Origin: Chitinophagaceae bacterium | Lineage (GTDB): Bacteria > Bacteroidota > Bacteroidia > Chitinophagales > Chitinophagaceae | DNA: 7,311 nucleotides | Direction: 5' to 3' | NCBI GenBank assembly: GCA_003167015.1 | Contig: PMUF01000188.1 | Span: forward strand, 1-7,311 | In this document: in pieces, positions 1 through 6,434 of the stretch | How positions within the stretch are numbered: the first letter of the stretch is position 1 | How the letters are laid out: every line of letters begins with the position of its first letter | Notes under the pieces: generated by a model | What the model was told of the DNA's origin: nothing | Database searches by the model: none | Seen by the model: only the letters and a program-made list of their open reading frames with translations | Position numbers and translations under genes: made by a program

Positions 1-395
1 GGCATCCGGACATAATGATTCAGGATCAATCCATCCTTTTCATTTTCGCCGATGCGTCCCTCGTAAGGATACAGCAGACCGGTCGTGGCTTGAACGCGGG
101 GGTCCTGCAGCAACTCGTGCAGCGGGTTGCTGAAAAGGGAAAGAAAGCACATCCGCTGGATCATTCTATTGCCATATTGGTCCTTCCCGAATTTCAGGGG
201 AATGCCGTTGATCTTGTCCCGGCCCTCGTCCAGCCATTGCTTCTCAATCCTGTTAAGCTCTTGGATATATAATTTAACGGTATCCAAATTCAAAAAATTC
301 TTGAATATGATCACGCCATACTTATCGAAAAAGCTATACTGTTCTTCTGTTATTTTTTCTCCCAAAACAAAATCGGGGCATTCGAATTTTTTCAT
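1..395 (-). CDS. Phytanoyl-CoA dioxygenase (PhyH)-like protein, N-terminal part, cut by window edge
   Basis: The minus strand is open from an ATG at 395-393 to the left edge, giving 131 residues without a stop. The start (MKKFECPDFVLGEK, then a tyrosine/phenylalanine-rich stretch ending in KYGVIIFKNFL) has the usual opening of PhyH-family Fe(II)/2-oxoglutarate oxygenases, where a short strand 'G-v-i/v-x-k-x-f-l' follows an N-terminal helix. The visible part ends in LILNHYVRM followed by the first two bases of a probable Pro codon. From memory of the family, the iron-binding HxD motif lies shortly after such a segment, so it would fall just outside the window. Substrate cannot be told; members hydroxylate lipids, amino acids or small metabolites in the cytoplasm. 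No Shine-Dalgarno is visible upstream. It is divergent from the barrel gene on its right. The family call rests on the N-terminal third only, so it is moderately sure. Confidence 0.7.
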   Translation of the reverse strand, partial: MKKFECPDFVLGEKITEEQYSFFDKYGVIIFKNFLNLDTVKLYIQELNRIEKQWLDEGRDKINGIPLKFGKDQYGNRMIQRMCFLSLFSNPLHELLQDPRVQATTGLLYPYEGRIGENEKDGLILNHYVRM

Positions 396-504
396 AACTG
401 CGAGCTTTATTTAAGAAAAGGAAGGGTCATCCCTTTCCGCTTCAGAGCTTTGTAAATATTGGGTTAATTGAATTTTAACAAATTGTGAATTCTTCATTAA
501 TCAC

Positions 505-512
505 CAAATATA
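505..512 (-). promoter_or_regulatory. Candidate -7 box for the PhyH-like gene
   Basis: Read on the minus strand this is TATATTTG, an exact fit to the Bacteroidota -7 pattern TAnnTTTG. No TTTG is found 19-21 nt upstream, so the -33 half is missing, and the implied leader would be about 100 nt. The surrounding DNA is AT-rich, so a chance match is quite possible. Confidence 0.25.
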
Positions 513-532
513 AGAATTCTAGATTTTCCGCG

Positions 533-540
533 TTAATTTG
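533..540 (+). promoter_or_regulatory. Candidate -7 box for the outer-membrane barrel gene
   Basis: TTAATTTG matches TAnnTTTG at seven of eight positions. A transcript starting about 6-8 nt downstream would give a leader of roughly 35 nt before a TTG start at 583. The upstream TTG at 538-540 lies inside this box, which argues against that TTG as the start. No -33 TTTG is visible. Confidence 0.25.
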
Positions 541-582
541 CCTCACTTTATCAATAGACATAATAATAAATATAATACAACA

Positions 583-1758
583 TTGCCTTCTCCTTTCATC
601 AGAAAAGCAATATTTATCTATTTTCTTGGACTTTCCTATTTTATTTTGCTACCGTTCAACGGGAAAGCTCAAAAAGACAGTTTAAAAACCGTGCCCGTCG
701 ACAAGCTCAAATTACCCATCAAGAGCCCGGCAAATATACGGCATGTTCTTATACTGCCAATTATTGCCCGGTCCATCGAGACTGGCTGGTCCTTCGGGGG
801 CGCCAGTGCGGCTACTTTCCGTCTCAGGAGCCGGGATACGGCAGCCACGATGCGGGATACGATTTCGCGGACCTCTAACGTGGAGGGGGTTGCGCTGTAT
901 ACAACCCGGCATCAGTTTGTGTCGGCTATAAATGGAACCATTTACTTCCCCGGTGAACGGTTCATTCTCAATGAACAGCTGTCCTACAGTTCTTTTCCGG
1001 ACGAGTTCTGGGGTCTTGGTAAAAGGGCGCCTGACAGCAGCGAGGAAGACTATAAGTTCAAGCAATATTATGCGTTCCTCCATCCCCAATTACTGGTCGC
1101 CAAAAAGCTGTTCCTGGGCGTCGTCTACCAGTATCAACGCGTTTTTGACATCAGTTATGAGCCGGGAGGGTTATTTGTTACCCAAAATGTGGTGGGAAGG
1201 CAGGGGTACCATATCTCCGGCCTGGGGCTTAGCGTGACCTATGACACCCGCAACAATGCTTTTGCACCCGATCGCGGGTCGATGCTGCAGTTTTATTTTG
1301 ATCAATTTGCCCCGATCTTTGCTAGTAACTACTTGTATACCAGCTATATATTGGATCTGCGCCGGTTCATCAGGGTTTATGGAGACCAGGTACTGGCTCT
1401 GCAGGCATTCGGATCGTTCAACAACGGTCAGGTGCCCCTTCGAAGCCTGGCCTACCTGGGCGGTTCCAGCCTCATGCGGGGGTATTATGAAGGGCGCTAC
1501 CGGGACAAAAATGCCGGGGTCCTGCAGGCGGAATACCGGGTGCCGTTGTTCTGGCGTTTTGGGGCAGTCGGTTTTGGGGATATAGGTAATGTGGGGCCGG
1601 AATTGAAAGATGTCAACCTGCAGCATTTTAAATATTCCTATGGCGGCGGACTGCGTGTTGCGCTGAATCAACAGGAGAAACTGAATCTTCGCCTGGATTA
1701 TGGGCTGGCAAAAGGAGGATCGAATGGATTCTACCTGCAGCTGGGCGAGGCGTTCTAG
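583..1758 (+). CDS. BamA/TamA-family outer-membrane beta-barrel protein (no POTRA domains)
   Basis: The product is 391 residues from a TTG at 583; a second in-frame TTG at 538 would add 15 residues. No ATG exists in frame before the mature protein, so a TTG (or another rare start) must be used. I prefer 583 because it gives a compact signal peptide: a basic start (PSPFIRK), a hydrophobic core (about residues 9-25) and a likely signal-peptidase I site near GKAQ (27-30). The rest looks like the Omp85 surface-antigen barrel: alternating aromatic strands, a YDTRNN...APDRGS turn (about 220-233), GGSSLMRGYYEGR (about 293-305) carrying the conserved RGY of barrel loop 6, a GDIGN segment near 333, and a terminal Phe suited to BAM-assisted insertion. 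POTRA domains are absent: only about 30 residues separate the signal peptide from the first barrel strand. Role is unknown; single-barrel members are often paired with lipid or surface-protein functions. Confidence 0.85.
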   Translation: MPSPFIRKAIFIYFLGLSYFILLPFNGKAQKDSLKTVPVDKLKLPIKSPANIRHVLILPIIARSIETGWSFGGASAATFRLRSRDTAATMRDTISRTSNVEGVALYTTRHQFVSAINGTIYFPGERFILNEQLSYSSFPDEFWGLGKRAPDSSEEDYKFKQYYAFLHPQLLVAKKLFLGVVYQYQRVFDISYEPGGLFVTQNVVGRQGYHISGLGLSVTYDTRNNAFAPDRGSMLQFYFDQFAPIFASNYLYTSYILDLRRFIRVYGDQVLALQAFGSFNNGQVPLRSLAYLGGSSLMRGYYEGRYRDKNAGVLQAEYRVPLFWRFGAVGFGDIGNVGPELKDVNLQHFKYSYGGGLRVALNQQEKLNLRLDYGLAKGGSNGFYLQLGEAF

Positions 1759-1794
1759 CGGGCGAAGCGATCTGGGAAGCGCGAGGCGATCTAG
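1744..1794. repeat. Three imperfect copies of a 15-bp unit spanning two convergent stop codons
   Basis: Copies at 1744-1758 (GGCGAGGCGTTCTAG), 1761-1775 (GGCGAAGCGATCTGG) and 1780-1794 (CGCGAGGCGATCTAG) differ at only a few positions, with a period of 17 then 19 bp. The first copy ends in the CTAG that supplies the plus-strand stop of the barrel gene; the third copy ends in the CTAG whose reverse reads TAG and stops the minus-strand PAP2 gene. It may be a local duplication; no function is assigned. Confidence 0.55.
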
Positions 1795-2444
1795 GCCGGC
1801 TCCCTGACCATTAAGCGGGTGCTGATCCACCAGGAAATCCAGCCAAAAAGAAATCCTCCCAGTACGTCGAGCGTATAATGTACATGCTGCACCAGCAGCA
1901 GAACGGCGACGCTCAGCGTTACGATCATAGCCAGTTTCTTGTCGCCTTTGCCCGGCAGACAGAGATACAGCAGGAATACCGTGGAAGTATGGCCGGAAAA
2001 GAATAGATCATGGGTGACGAATTTGGGCCCGTAGAAGAAATTGCTGAGGGGATCCACCAGCCCGACTAATCCTATGGGCGGGTCCAGCGGCACCAGGCTG
2101 ATCGTCAGCATGCGGAAAAGCGTCAGCGGGATGAAGGCCCACAAAAAGGTCAGGAACATCCAGGGGTGCTGCGCGGCCCGGACGATCGATAACAGGGAAA
2201 GCGTCCAGATGATGATAAACAGCGGAACCGAGACATTATGGGGTGATAATGCCCTTAATATGGGATCATCAAGCACGATACCATGTCTTTGCTCGATCGT
2301 CTGAAAAAAATAAGGGAAAAAGCACAGGATAGGAATCAGGATCGCCATGCCCATGATCACCTTCCGACGGAAGCCGGGGATTCCCCAGGCTATCTGCCAT
2401 TCCTGTCTTACTTGTCTTACTCCAATCAATGTTGTCTGTGGCAT
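1791..2444 (-). CDS. PAP2-superfamily membrane enzyme, sphingomyelin-synthase-like
   Basis: A 217-residue integral membrane protein from an ATG at 2444-2442. A TTG at 2459 is also in frame, but it sits inside a good -7 promoter box, so the ATG is preferred. About six hydrophobic segments are visible (roughly 29-47, 73-90, 97-115, 147-163, 171-186, 194-208). The catalytic signature is that of the lipid phosphatase/phosphotransferase fold, in the arrangement seen in sphingomyelin synthases: RMLTISLVPLDPP (111-123), FFSGHT (148-153, His152) and HYTLD (189-193, His189 and Asp193). In this family the two His and the Asp carry out transfer or hydrolysis of a phospho-head-group at the outer face of the inner membrane. 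A role in phospholipid or sphingolipid head-group exchange, or as a plain lipid phosphatase, is inferred; the substrate is not visible. The gene converges on the barrel gene with 32 bp between stops and has its own likely promoter. Confidence 0.8.
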   Translation of the reverse strand: MPQTTLIGVRQVRQEWQIAWGIPGFRRKVIMGMAILIPILCFFPYFFQTIEQRHGIVLDDPILRALSPHNVSVPLFIIIWTLSLLSIVRAAQHPWMFLTFLWAFIPLTLFRMLTISLVPLDPPIGLVGLVDPLSNFFYGPKFVTHDLFFSGHTSTVFLLYLCLPGKGDKKLAMIVTLSVAVLLLVQHVHYTLDVLGGFLFGWISWWISTRLMVREPA

Positions 2445-2456
2445 AAGGTTAAACCA

Positions 2457-2487
2457 CAAAAATACAACAAAGGTGGTTTAACACAAA
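2457..2487 (-). promoter_or_regulatory. Bacteroidota-type promoter for the PAP2-like gene
   Basis: On the minus strand, TTTG (2487-2484) is followed after 19 nt by TATTTTTG (2464-2457), an exact fit to TTTG-N19-TAnnTTTG. The expected transcript start is near 2451, only about 7 nt before the ATG at 2444, so the message would be almost leaderless. The same TTTG is also the end of a second perfect -7 box, TAAATTTG (2491-2484), which would start transcription about 33 nt before the ATG but has no visible -33 partner. Either or both may be used. Confidence 0.5.
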
Positions 2488-2552
2488 TTTAATACTAAAC
2501 CGACTGGAAGGAGGTTTGCGACGCGAAGCGGCGCCATCATTAGCCCTGTTTA

Positions 2553-2571
2553 GGCCTTGCACAGCAAGGCC
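2553..2571 (-). terminator. Hairpin downstream of the deaminase-deacetylase gene, possible terminator
   Basis: GGCCTTGC and GCAAGGCC form a perfect 8-bp stem with a 3-nt loop (ACA on the plus strand), 33 bp past the stop of the minus-strand gene ending at 2605. There is no clear U-run after the stem, so a classical intrinsic terminator is not certain. It could instead be an mRNA 3'-end stabilising structure. Confidence 0.4.
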
Positions 2572-2604
2572 GTAGCCGAGCAGCCTCGTAAACATGGCAG
2601 GCAG

Positions 2605-4512
2605 TTAGTAGTGCCAGCGTACAAACGCCTCCATGGCCGCATATTTGGTGAATCCCAGCTGCGCATACAGGTTGGCCGTATTGGCATTGCGGTCTTCCGC
2701 CCGCTGCCAGAACTCCCGGCTGTCGCTGCCCTGGAAGGGTACCATATCTTTCTGGGACTGGTGGATGAAGATGCCGAACCTTTTCTTTCTGACCTGGTCC
2801 GGGCTCATGGGGATGGCCATTTCGATCTCGCTGATATCCCATTCCTGCCAGGCCCCCTTGTACAGCCACAGCCAGCAGTCGTTCAGCCAGGTGTCACCCG
2901 CTGCCTTCAGCCTGCGCAGAGACTCGAACACCACATCCAGGCAGACCTTGTGCGTACCATGCGGATCGGCCAGATCCCCTGCGCAATAGATCTGCTGGGG
3001 CTTGATCTTTCGTAACAGATCGACAGTCAGCTGAACATCTTCCTCGCCCATGGGCTTTTTCTCGATAGTGCCCGTCTCATAAAAGGGGAGGTTCATGAAA
3101 TGGATATTTTCATCGGGAATGCCCACATAACGGCAGGTTGCCTTGGCCTCGCAGCGGCGGATGAGCCCTTTAATGCTGCGGATCTCTACCGTGTCGATAT
3201 CGCTCGGTTTTTTGGTCTTGAGATAAGAGGTGGCTTGCTCCAGGATTTGCGAAGACTTCTTACTGTCGATACCCGACAACACTTCGAACCCTACCGCAAA
3301 GTCGAGGAAGCGGGTGACGAATTCATCGGTGACCGCAATATTCCCCGAAGTCTGGTAGGCAACATGTACGTCATGTCCCTGGTCATGTAGCCGCATAAAG
3401 GTCCCGCCCATGGAAATGATATCGTCATCGGGGTGAGGCGAAAAGATCATAACCCGCTTGGGAAAGGGTTCGGACCGCTCGGGATGCGTGGGCAGATGGG
3501 CATTGGGTTTGCCGCCGGGCCACCCTGTAATGCTGTCCCGGAGCAGGTAGAAGACCTGCAGGTTGATCTCATATGCATCCCCTTTTTCTACCAGCAGATC
3601 GCTAAGACCGCTGTCATTATAATCGTTATTGGTAAGGCTGAGGATAGGTTTGCCCAGCTTGAGCGCCATATTCACCACCGCCTTGCGGATCACGGCAGGT
3701 GTCCAGGCTGTTTCTCCCGTCAGCCAGGGGGATTTAAACCGGGTCAGCTCCGATGCTGCCATCTCATCGGTTACAAAAGTGCAGTCGTTATGCTGCTGCA
3801 GGAGTGAGGCCGGGATCTGCTCGGTCACATTGCCTTCGACTGCCTTTTGGAGTACGGGCGCCTTGATCTGACCCCATGCCATCAGGACGATACGCCTGGC
3901 CTTCAGGATGGTGCTGATGCCCATGGTGATCGCCAGTCGCGGCACCTGCGAAATGTTCTGGAAATCATGGGAGTTGGCGATGCGCGTGGAATTGTCCAGC
4001 GGCACCAGGCGGGTACGCGAATAAATACTGGAGCCCGGCTCATTGAAGCCGATATGCCCGTTATTGCCGATACCCAGGATCTGCAGGTCGATACCACCGG
4101 CCTTCTCGATCATTTCCTCATAGGCAATACAATGTTGCTTGATCTTCTCCTTCTCCCACTGGCCATTGGGAATATGACAGTTGGCGGGATCGATGTCGAC
4201 CTTGTCGAACAGCTGCTCTTTCATGAAACGGTTGTAGCTCTGCAGGGCATCGTTATCGATCGGGTAATATTCATCCAGGTTGAAGGTGATCACGTTCCTG
4301 AAGCTCAATCGCTCTTCGCGGTGCAGCCTGACGAGCTCCGCATACAGGGATTTGGGCGAGGAACCGGTCGCAAGACCCAGTACCGTCTTTTCTCCCCTGG
4401 CCTCTTTTTCCCTGATCAAATGGGCGATTTCTTTGCCGATAAAACGGCTGCCTTCTTCCAATGAACCGAAAATCTTAACCGGAATTTTCTCGAACGAGTC
4501 TACCATGCTCAT
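2605..4512 (-). CDS. nagB: Glucosamine-6-phosphate deaminase fused to an LmbE/PIG-L deacetylase-like domain
   Basis: A 635-residue two-domain cytoplasmic protein. Residues about 10-270 are a NagB-type deaminase (glucosamine-6-phosphate to fructose-6-phosphate plus ammonia): LATGSSP (47-53) for sugar-phosphate binding, FNLDEYY (77-83) with Asp80 matching the catalytic Asp72 of E. coli NagB, and GIGNNGHIGFNEP (147-159) with His153 and Glu158 matching the active-site His/Glu. Position 151 is Asn where E. coli has Asp141; other deaminases also carry Asn here. After a linker (about 330-350), residues 353-635 are an LmbE/PIG-L domain with zinc-binding SPHPDDD (358-364) and DPHGTH (516-521), as in N-acetylglucosamine deacetylases. 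Single-domain NagB is about 240-270 residues; this long form is typical of Bacteroidota. ATG at 4512 is used; another ATG lies at 4506. The gene lies 100 bp downstream of the sigma-factor gene on the same strand. Deacetylation of a GlcNAc derivative by the second domain is inferred. Confidence 0.93.
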   Translation of the reverse strand: MSMVDSFEKIPVKIFGSLEEGSRFIGKEIAHLIREKEARGEKTVLGLATGSSPKSLYAELVRLHREERLSFRNVITFNLDEYYPIDNDALQSYNRFMKEQLFDKVDIDPANCHIPNGQWEKEKIKQHCIAYEEMIEKAGGIDLQILGIGNNGHIGFNEPGSSIYSRTRLVPLDNSTRIANSHDFQNISQVPRLAITMGISTILKARRIVLMAWGQIKAPVLQKAVEGNVTEQIPASLLQQHNDCTFVTDEMAASELTRFKSPWLTGETAWTPAVIRKAVVNMALKLGKPILSLTNNDYNDSGLSDLLVEKGDAYEINLQVFYLLRDSITGWPGGKPNAHLPTHPERSEPFPKRVMIFSPHPDDDIISMGGTFMRLHDQGHDVHVAYQTSGNIAVTDEFVTRFLDFAVGFEVLSGIDSKKSSQILEQATSYLKTKKPSDIDTVEIRSIKGLIRRCEAKATCRYVGIPDENIHFMNLPFYETGTIEKKPMGEEDVQLTVDLLRKIKPQQIYCAGDLADPHGTHKVCLDVVFESLRRLKAAGDTWLNDCWLWLYKGAWQEWDISEIEMAIPMSPDQVRKKRFGIFIHQSQKDMVPFQGSDSREFWQRAEDRNANTANLYAQLGFTKYAAMEAFVRWHY

Positions 4513-4612
4513 AGCTCAAATTATTTTGTGTAATTATAATGTGTGCAGGAAAAGGTTATGGTCCGACCGACCCTCGGTTCTGTGCCGCGCCGCGAATTTA
4601 CAACGGTAGGTG

Positions 4613-5203
4613 TCAAAAAGGAAATAAATGTAATGGGAGGAGTAAGATAAAAAATATCATGGCGCCTGCCAGCAACGATTTCAGGGACTTGATGGCCTGG
4701 TAGAGAAGATTCCGGGCGACCTGGTAATTGATGCTCATGATCTCGCTGACCTCTTCGTAGCTCAGGTTCTGGTAATACTTAAGGTAAATGATCTCTTTTT
4801 GCCGGTTGGAAAGCCGCCCGAGCGCATTCAACACCATCTTTTTTCTTTCGATGCTGTCCTGCTGGTCGATCAGGAATTGTTCGTGGCTCCATTCGAAGGC
4901 AATATCATTGCCATCCACCAGCGGAATCACGCGCCCCGTTTGACGAAAAACCTTTAATAGTTTGTATTTCAGCGATTTGAGAAGGTACGCCTTGATGGAC
5001 AATACCGGGGTAGCCGATTTGGACTGCCAGATCTCGATAAATAGTTCGTGAATAGTGTCCTCCAGCAATCTGGTATCATTGGTGAACTTGCTACCATAGC
5101 GGAACAAGGTCTCATAGTGCTGCCTGAAAAGGGCTGCGAAAGCCTCCTTGTCGCCTTTACGGAAAGCTTCCCAAAGCATTATGTCGGGGTTGGCAGTATT
5201 CAA
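4613..5203 (-). CDS. ECF RNA polymerase sigma factor (Bacteroidota SusC/FecR-linked type)
   Basis: A 196-residue sigma-70-family factor with only regions 2 and 4. Region 2 spans about 10-76, including the core-binding segment LEDTIHELFIEIWQ (47-60); region 4 spans about 122-175, with LSNRQKEIIYLKYYQNLSYEEVSEIM leading into the helix-turn-helix that reads -35 DNA. The start is unsure: TTG at 5203 gives MNTANPDIMLWEAF, while ATG at 5179 would begin right at LWEAF, leaving almost nothing before region 2; I favour the TTG weakly. After region 4 the protein ends in an about 18-residue hydrophobic run (AMIFFILLLPLHLFPF), which could sit in the membrane. The gene is divergent from the FecR anti-sigma gene (169 bp between them), its presumed partner; such pairs usually lie in line. 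It probably drives a receptor locus, possibly the SusC-like gene next to fecR. Confidence 0.92.
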   Translation of the reverse strand: MNTANPDIMLWEAFRKGDKEAFAALFRQHYETLFRYGSKFTNDTRLLEDTIHELFIEIWQSKSATPVLSIKAYLLKSLKYKLLKVFRQTGRVIPLVDGNDIAFEWSHEQFLIDQQDSIERKKMVLNALGRLSNRQKEIIYLKYYQNLSYEEVSEIMSINYQVARNLLYQAIKSLKSLLAGAMIFFILLLPLHLFPF

Positions 5204-5326
5204 TGGTCTTTGTTCAGGTCTGGAAACGACTTCAATGTAGTAAAAATCGGTCGCCTTGCGTGTAAAGATGCAAATAATAGTAACTCTGCTAAAAAAAAGC
5301 CCAAAAAAATTCAGAAAAGCTTATTA

Positions 5327-5359
5327 CAAAACTATCTTTACTTGCACTTATTTTCCAGA
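5327..5359 (-). promoter_or_regulatory. Candidate promoter for the sigma-factor gene
   Basis: On the minus strand TAGTTTTG (5334-5327) fits TAnnTTTG exactly, and TCTG (5359-5356) lies 21 nt upstream, a three-of-four match to the -33 TTTG. The leader to the sigma start would be about 115-140 nt and includes two A/T homopolymer runs. Confidence 0.3.
5333..5340 (+). promoter_or_regulatory. Candidate -7 box for the fecR gene
   Basis: TATCTTTA matches TAnnTTTG at seven of eight positions and would start transcription about 27 nt before the fecR ATG at 5373. No -33 TTTG is seen. It overlaps the last two bases of the candidate minus-strand -7 box, so the two promoters could exclude each other. Confidence 0.22.
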
Positions 5360-5372
5360 ATGTCATTCTACT

Positions 5373-6434
5373 ATGCGAGAACACTACCGCCTGCCCGAGG
5401 AATTGTTGGCCGATGACTCCTTTCTCAACTGGTATTTCAAGACCGGTGAAGGAGAGGGCGGCGCATGGGACGAATGGATCGCTGCCGATGCAGAAAATAA
5501 GGAGCTGGCGTTCCGGGCAGTAGAGTTGCTGGAGTTGACGCGGCTCCGGGAAAAGACAGTTCCGGCTGAACGAATCCGGCAGGCATCCGACAGGTTGCTG
5601 GCCGATATTACCCGACTGGAGGATAGTTTCGTCAAAGAGGAAGCCGGCATCCCGAAAAAGAATTCCATGTCCGAGGCAGCATACCGCACCAGACGCTTGC
5701 CTAATTACGGGCGTTGGATCGCGGTCGCCTGCCTGCTGGGCGTCCTGGTGGCAGGGGTGGTGTATTGGGCGGCCAGGTTCCGGCATTCGGAGATCAGGAC
5801 GGAATATGGACAATTGGGCGACCAGGTATTGCCGGATGGTACGGAAGTGGCGATGAATGCCAATAGCCGGCTAAAATATACACCCGGCTGGAAGCCGGGG
5901 GTCGATCGGGAAGTATGGATAAGCGGGGAGGCGTTCTTTCATGTCCGAAAGACGCCGGAGAAGAGCCGTTTCATCGTCCACCTGGATGACTGTGATGTGA
6001 TTGTAACCGGGACGCGTTTCAATGTGGTGAACCGGCCGGGGAAAGAGAATGTCATGCTGCAGGAAGGATCGGTGATACTGCATGCCGCTTCGGGCAGCGA
6101 GCTCAATCTGCGGCCAGGTGATTTCGTCGCTGTGGACAAGAGCGGGTTGGAGAAAGTCTCCGCCCGTCCGGACAGCCTGATGGCGTGGCGGGATCGAAGG
6201 CTGATCCTGGATAATACGCCTCTTCCCGAACTGGTCAATATTGTCCGTGACCAATACGGGGTTGTGCTTCAGTTGTCCGGAGATTCCACCGCGAAAAAGA
6301 CCGTCACCGGTATCCTGCGCAATAATAACCTCGGGGTATTGTTAAAGGCGCTGGAGATGACCGGGGACTTCGAGGTGATCGGCAGCCAGGACAGCGGAGG
6401 GATCACCATTGTGGCCCATCCCACCAGGAATTGA
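5373..6434 (+). CDS. FecR-family transmembrane anti-sigma factor
   Basis: A 353-residue inner-membrane regulator from the ATG at 5373 (upstream in-frame TTG codons would add a low-complexity lysine-rich stretch that does not look coding for this family). Residues 1-110 are the cytoplasmic part, with a helical sigma-binding segment (LADDSFLNWYFKTG...WDEW, about 12-35). One membrane helix follows at about 115-131. The periplasmic FecR domain is at about 143-237 (QVLPDGTEVAMNANSRLKY, then VWISGEAFFHV and VIVTGTRFNV are hallmark stretches), and a C-terminal DUF4974-type domain is at about 276-345 (LILDNTPLPELVNIV). In such systems the periplasmic domain receives the signal from the STN domain of a TonB-dependent receptor and releases or activates the sigma factor. 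Length and all parts are normal. The stop overlaps the SusC-like gene's earliest possible TTG start, so the two are likely co-transcribed. Confidence 0.93.
   Translation: MREHYRLPEELLADDSFLNWYFKTGEGEGGAWDEWIAADAENKELAFRAVELLELTRLREKTVPAERIRQASDRLLADITRLEDSFVKEEAGIPKKNSMSEAAYRTRRLPNYGRWIAVACLLGVLVAGVVYWAARFRHSEIRTEYGQLGDQVLPDGTEVAMNANSRLKYTPGWKPGVDREVWISGEAFFHVRKTPEKSRFIVHLDDCDVIVTGTRFNVVNRPGKENVMLQEGSVILHAASGSELNLRPGDFVAVDKSGLEKVSARPDSLMAWRDRRLILDNTPLPELVNIVRDQYGVVLQLSGDSTAKKTVTGILRNNNLGVLLKALEMTGDFEVIGSQDSGGITIVAHPTRN

Noticed and set aside
151..151. Asn151 of the deaminase in place of E. coli NagB Asp141 as a sign of lost activity (residue number, gene at 2605-4512)
   Set aside because: Other working deaminases, for example of Bacillus type, also carry Asn at this place, and the remaining active-site residues are present.
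485..685. A 66-codon plus-strand open frame overlapping the start of the barrel gene
   Set aside because: It overlaps the signal-peptide region of the barrel gene in another frame, has AT-rich composition and shows no recognisable domain.
1171..1830. Long minus-strand open frame across the barrel gene
   Set aside because: It is antisense to a clearly recognised protein and overlaps the PAP2 gene end; no domain is seen in it.
2516..2575. A perfect AAGGAGG followed by a short plus-strand frame from TTG at 2516
   Set aside because: The spacing to the TTG is only about 1-2 nt, the peptide is 19 residues, it runs through the hairpin, and genes in this phylum rarely depend on Shine-Dalgarno sites.
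3847..4464. Long plus-strand open frame across the deaminase domain
   Set aside because: It is a shadow of the NagB reading frame, whose catalytic motifs lie on the other strand.
4513..4612. Possible promoter or terminator between the sigma gene and the deaminase gene
   Set aside because: Only near matches (such as TACCGTTG on the minus strand at 4608-4601) and 4-bp stems were found, too weak to list as features.
5256..5372. A 39-residue N-terminal extension of the FecR protein from TTG at 5256
   Set aside because: The extension is lysine-rich because of A-runs, overlaps the likely promoter region and does not look like the usual FecR N-terminus, whereas the ATG at 5373 does.
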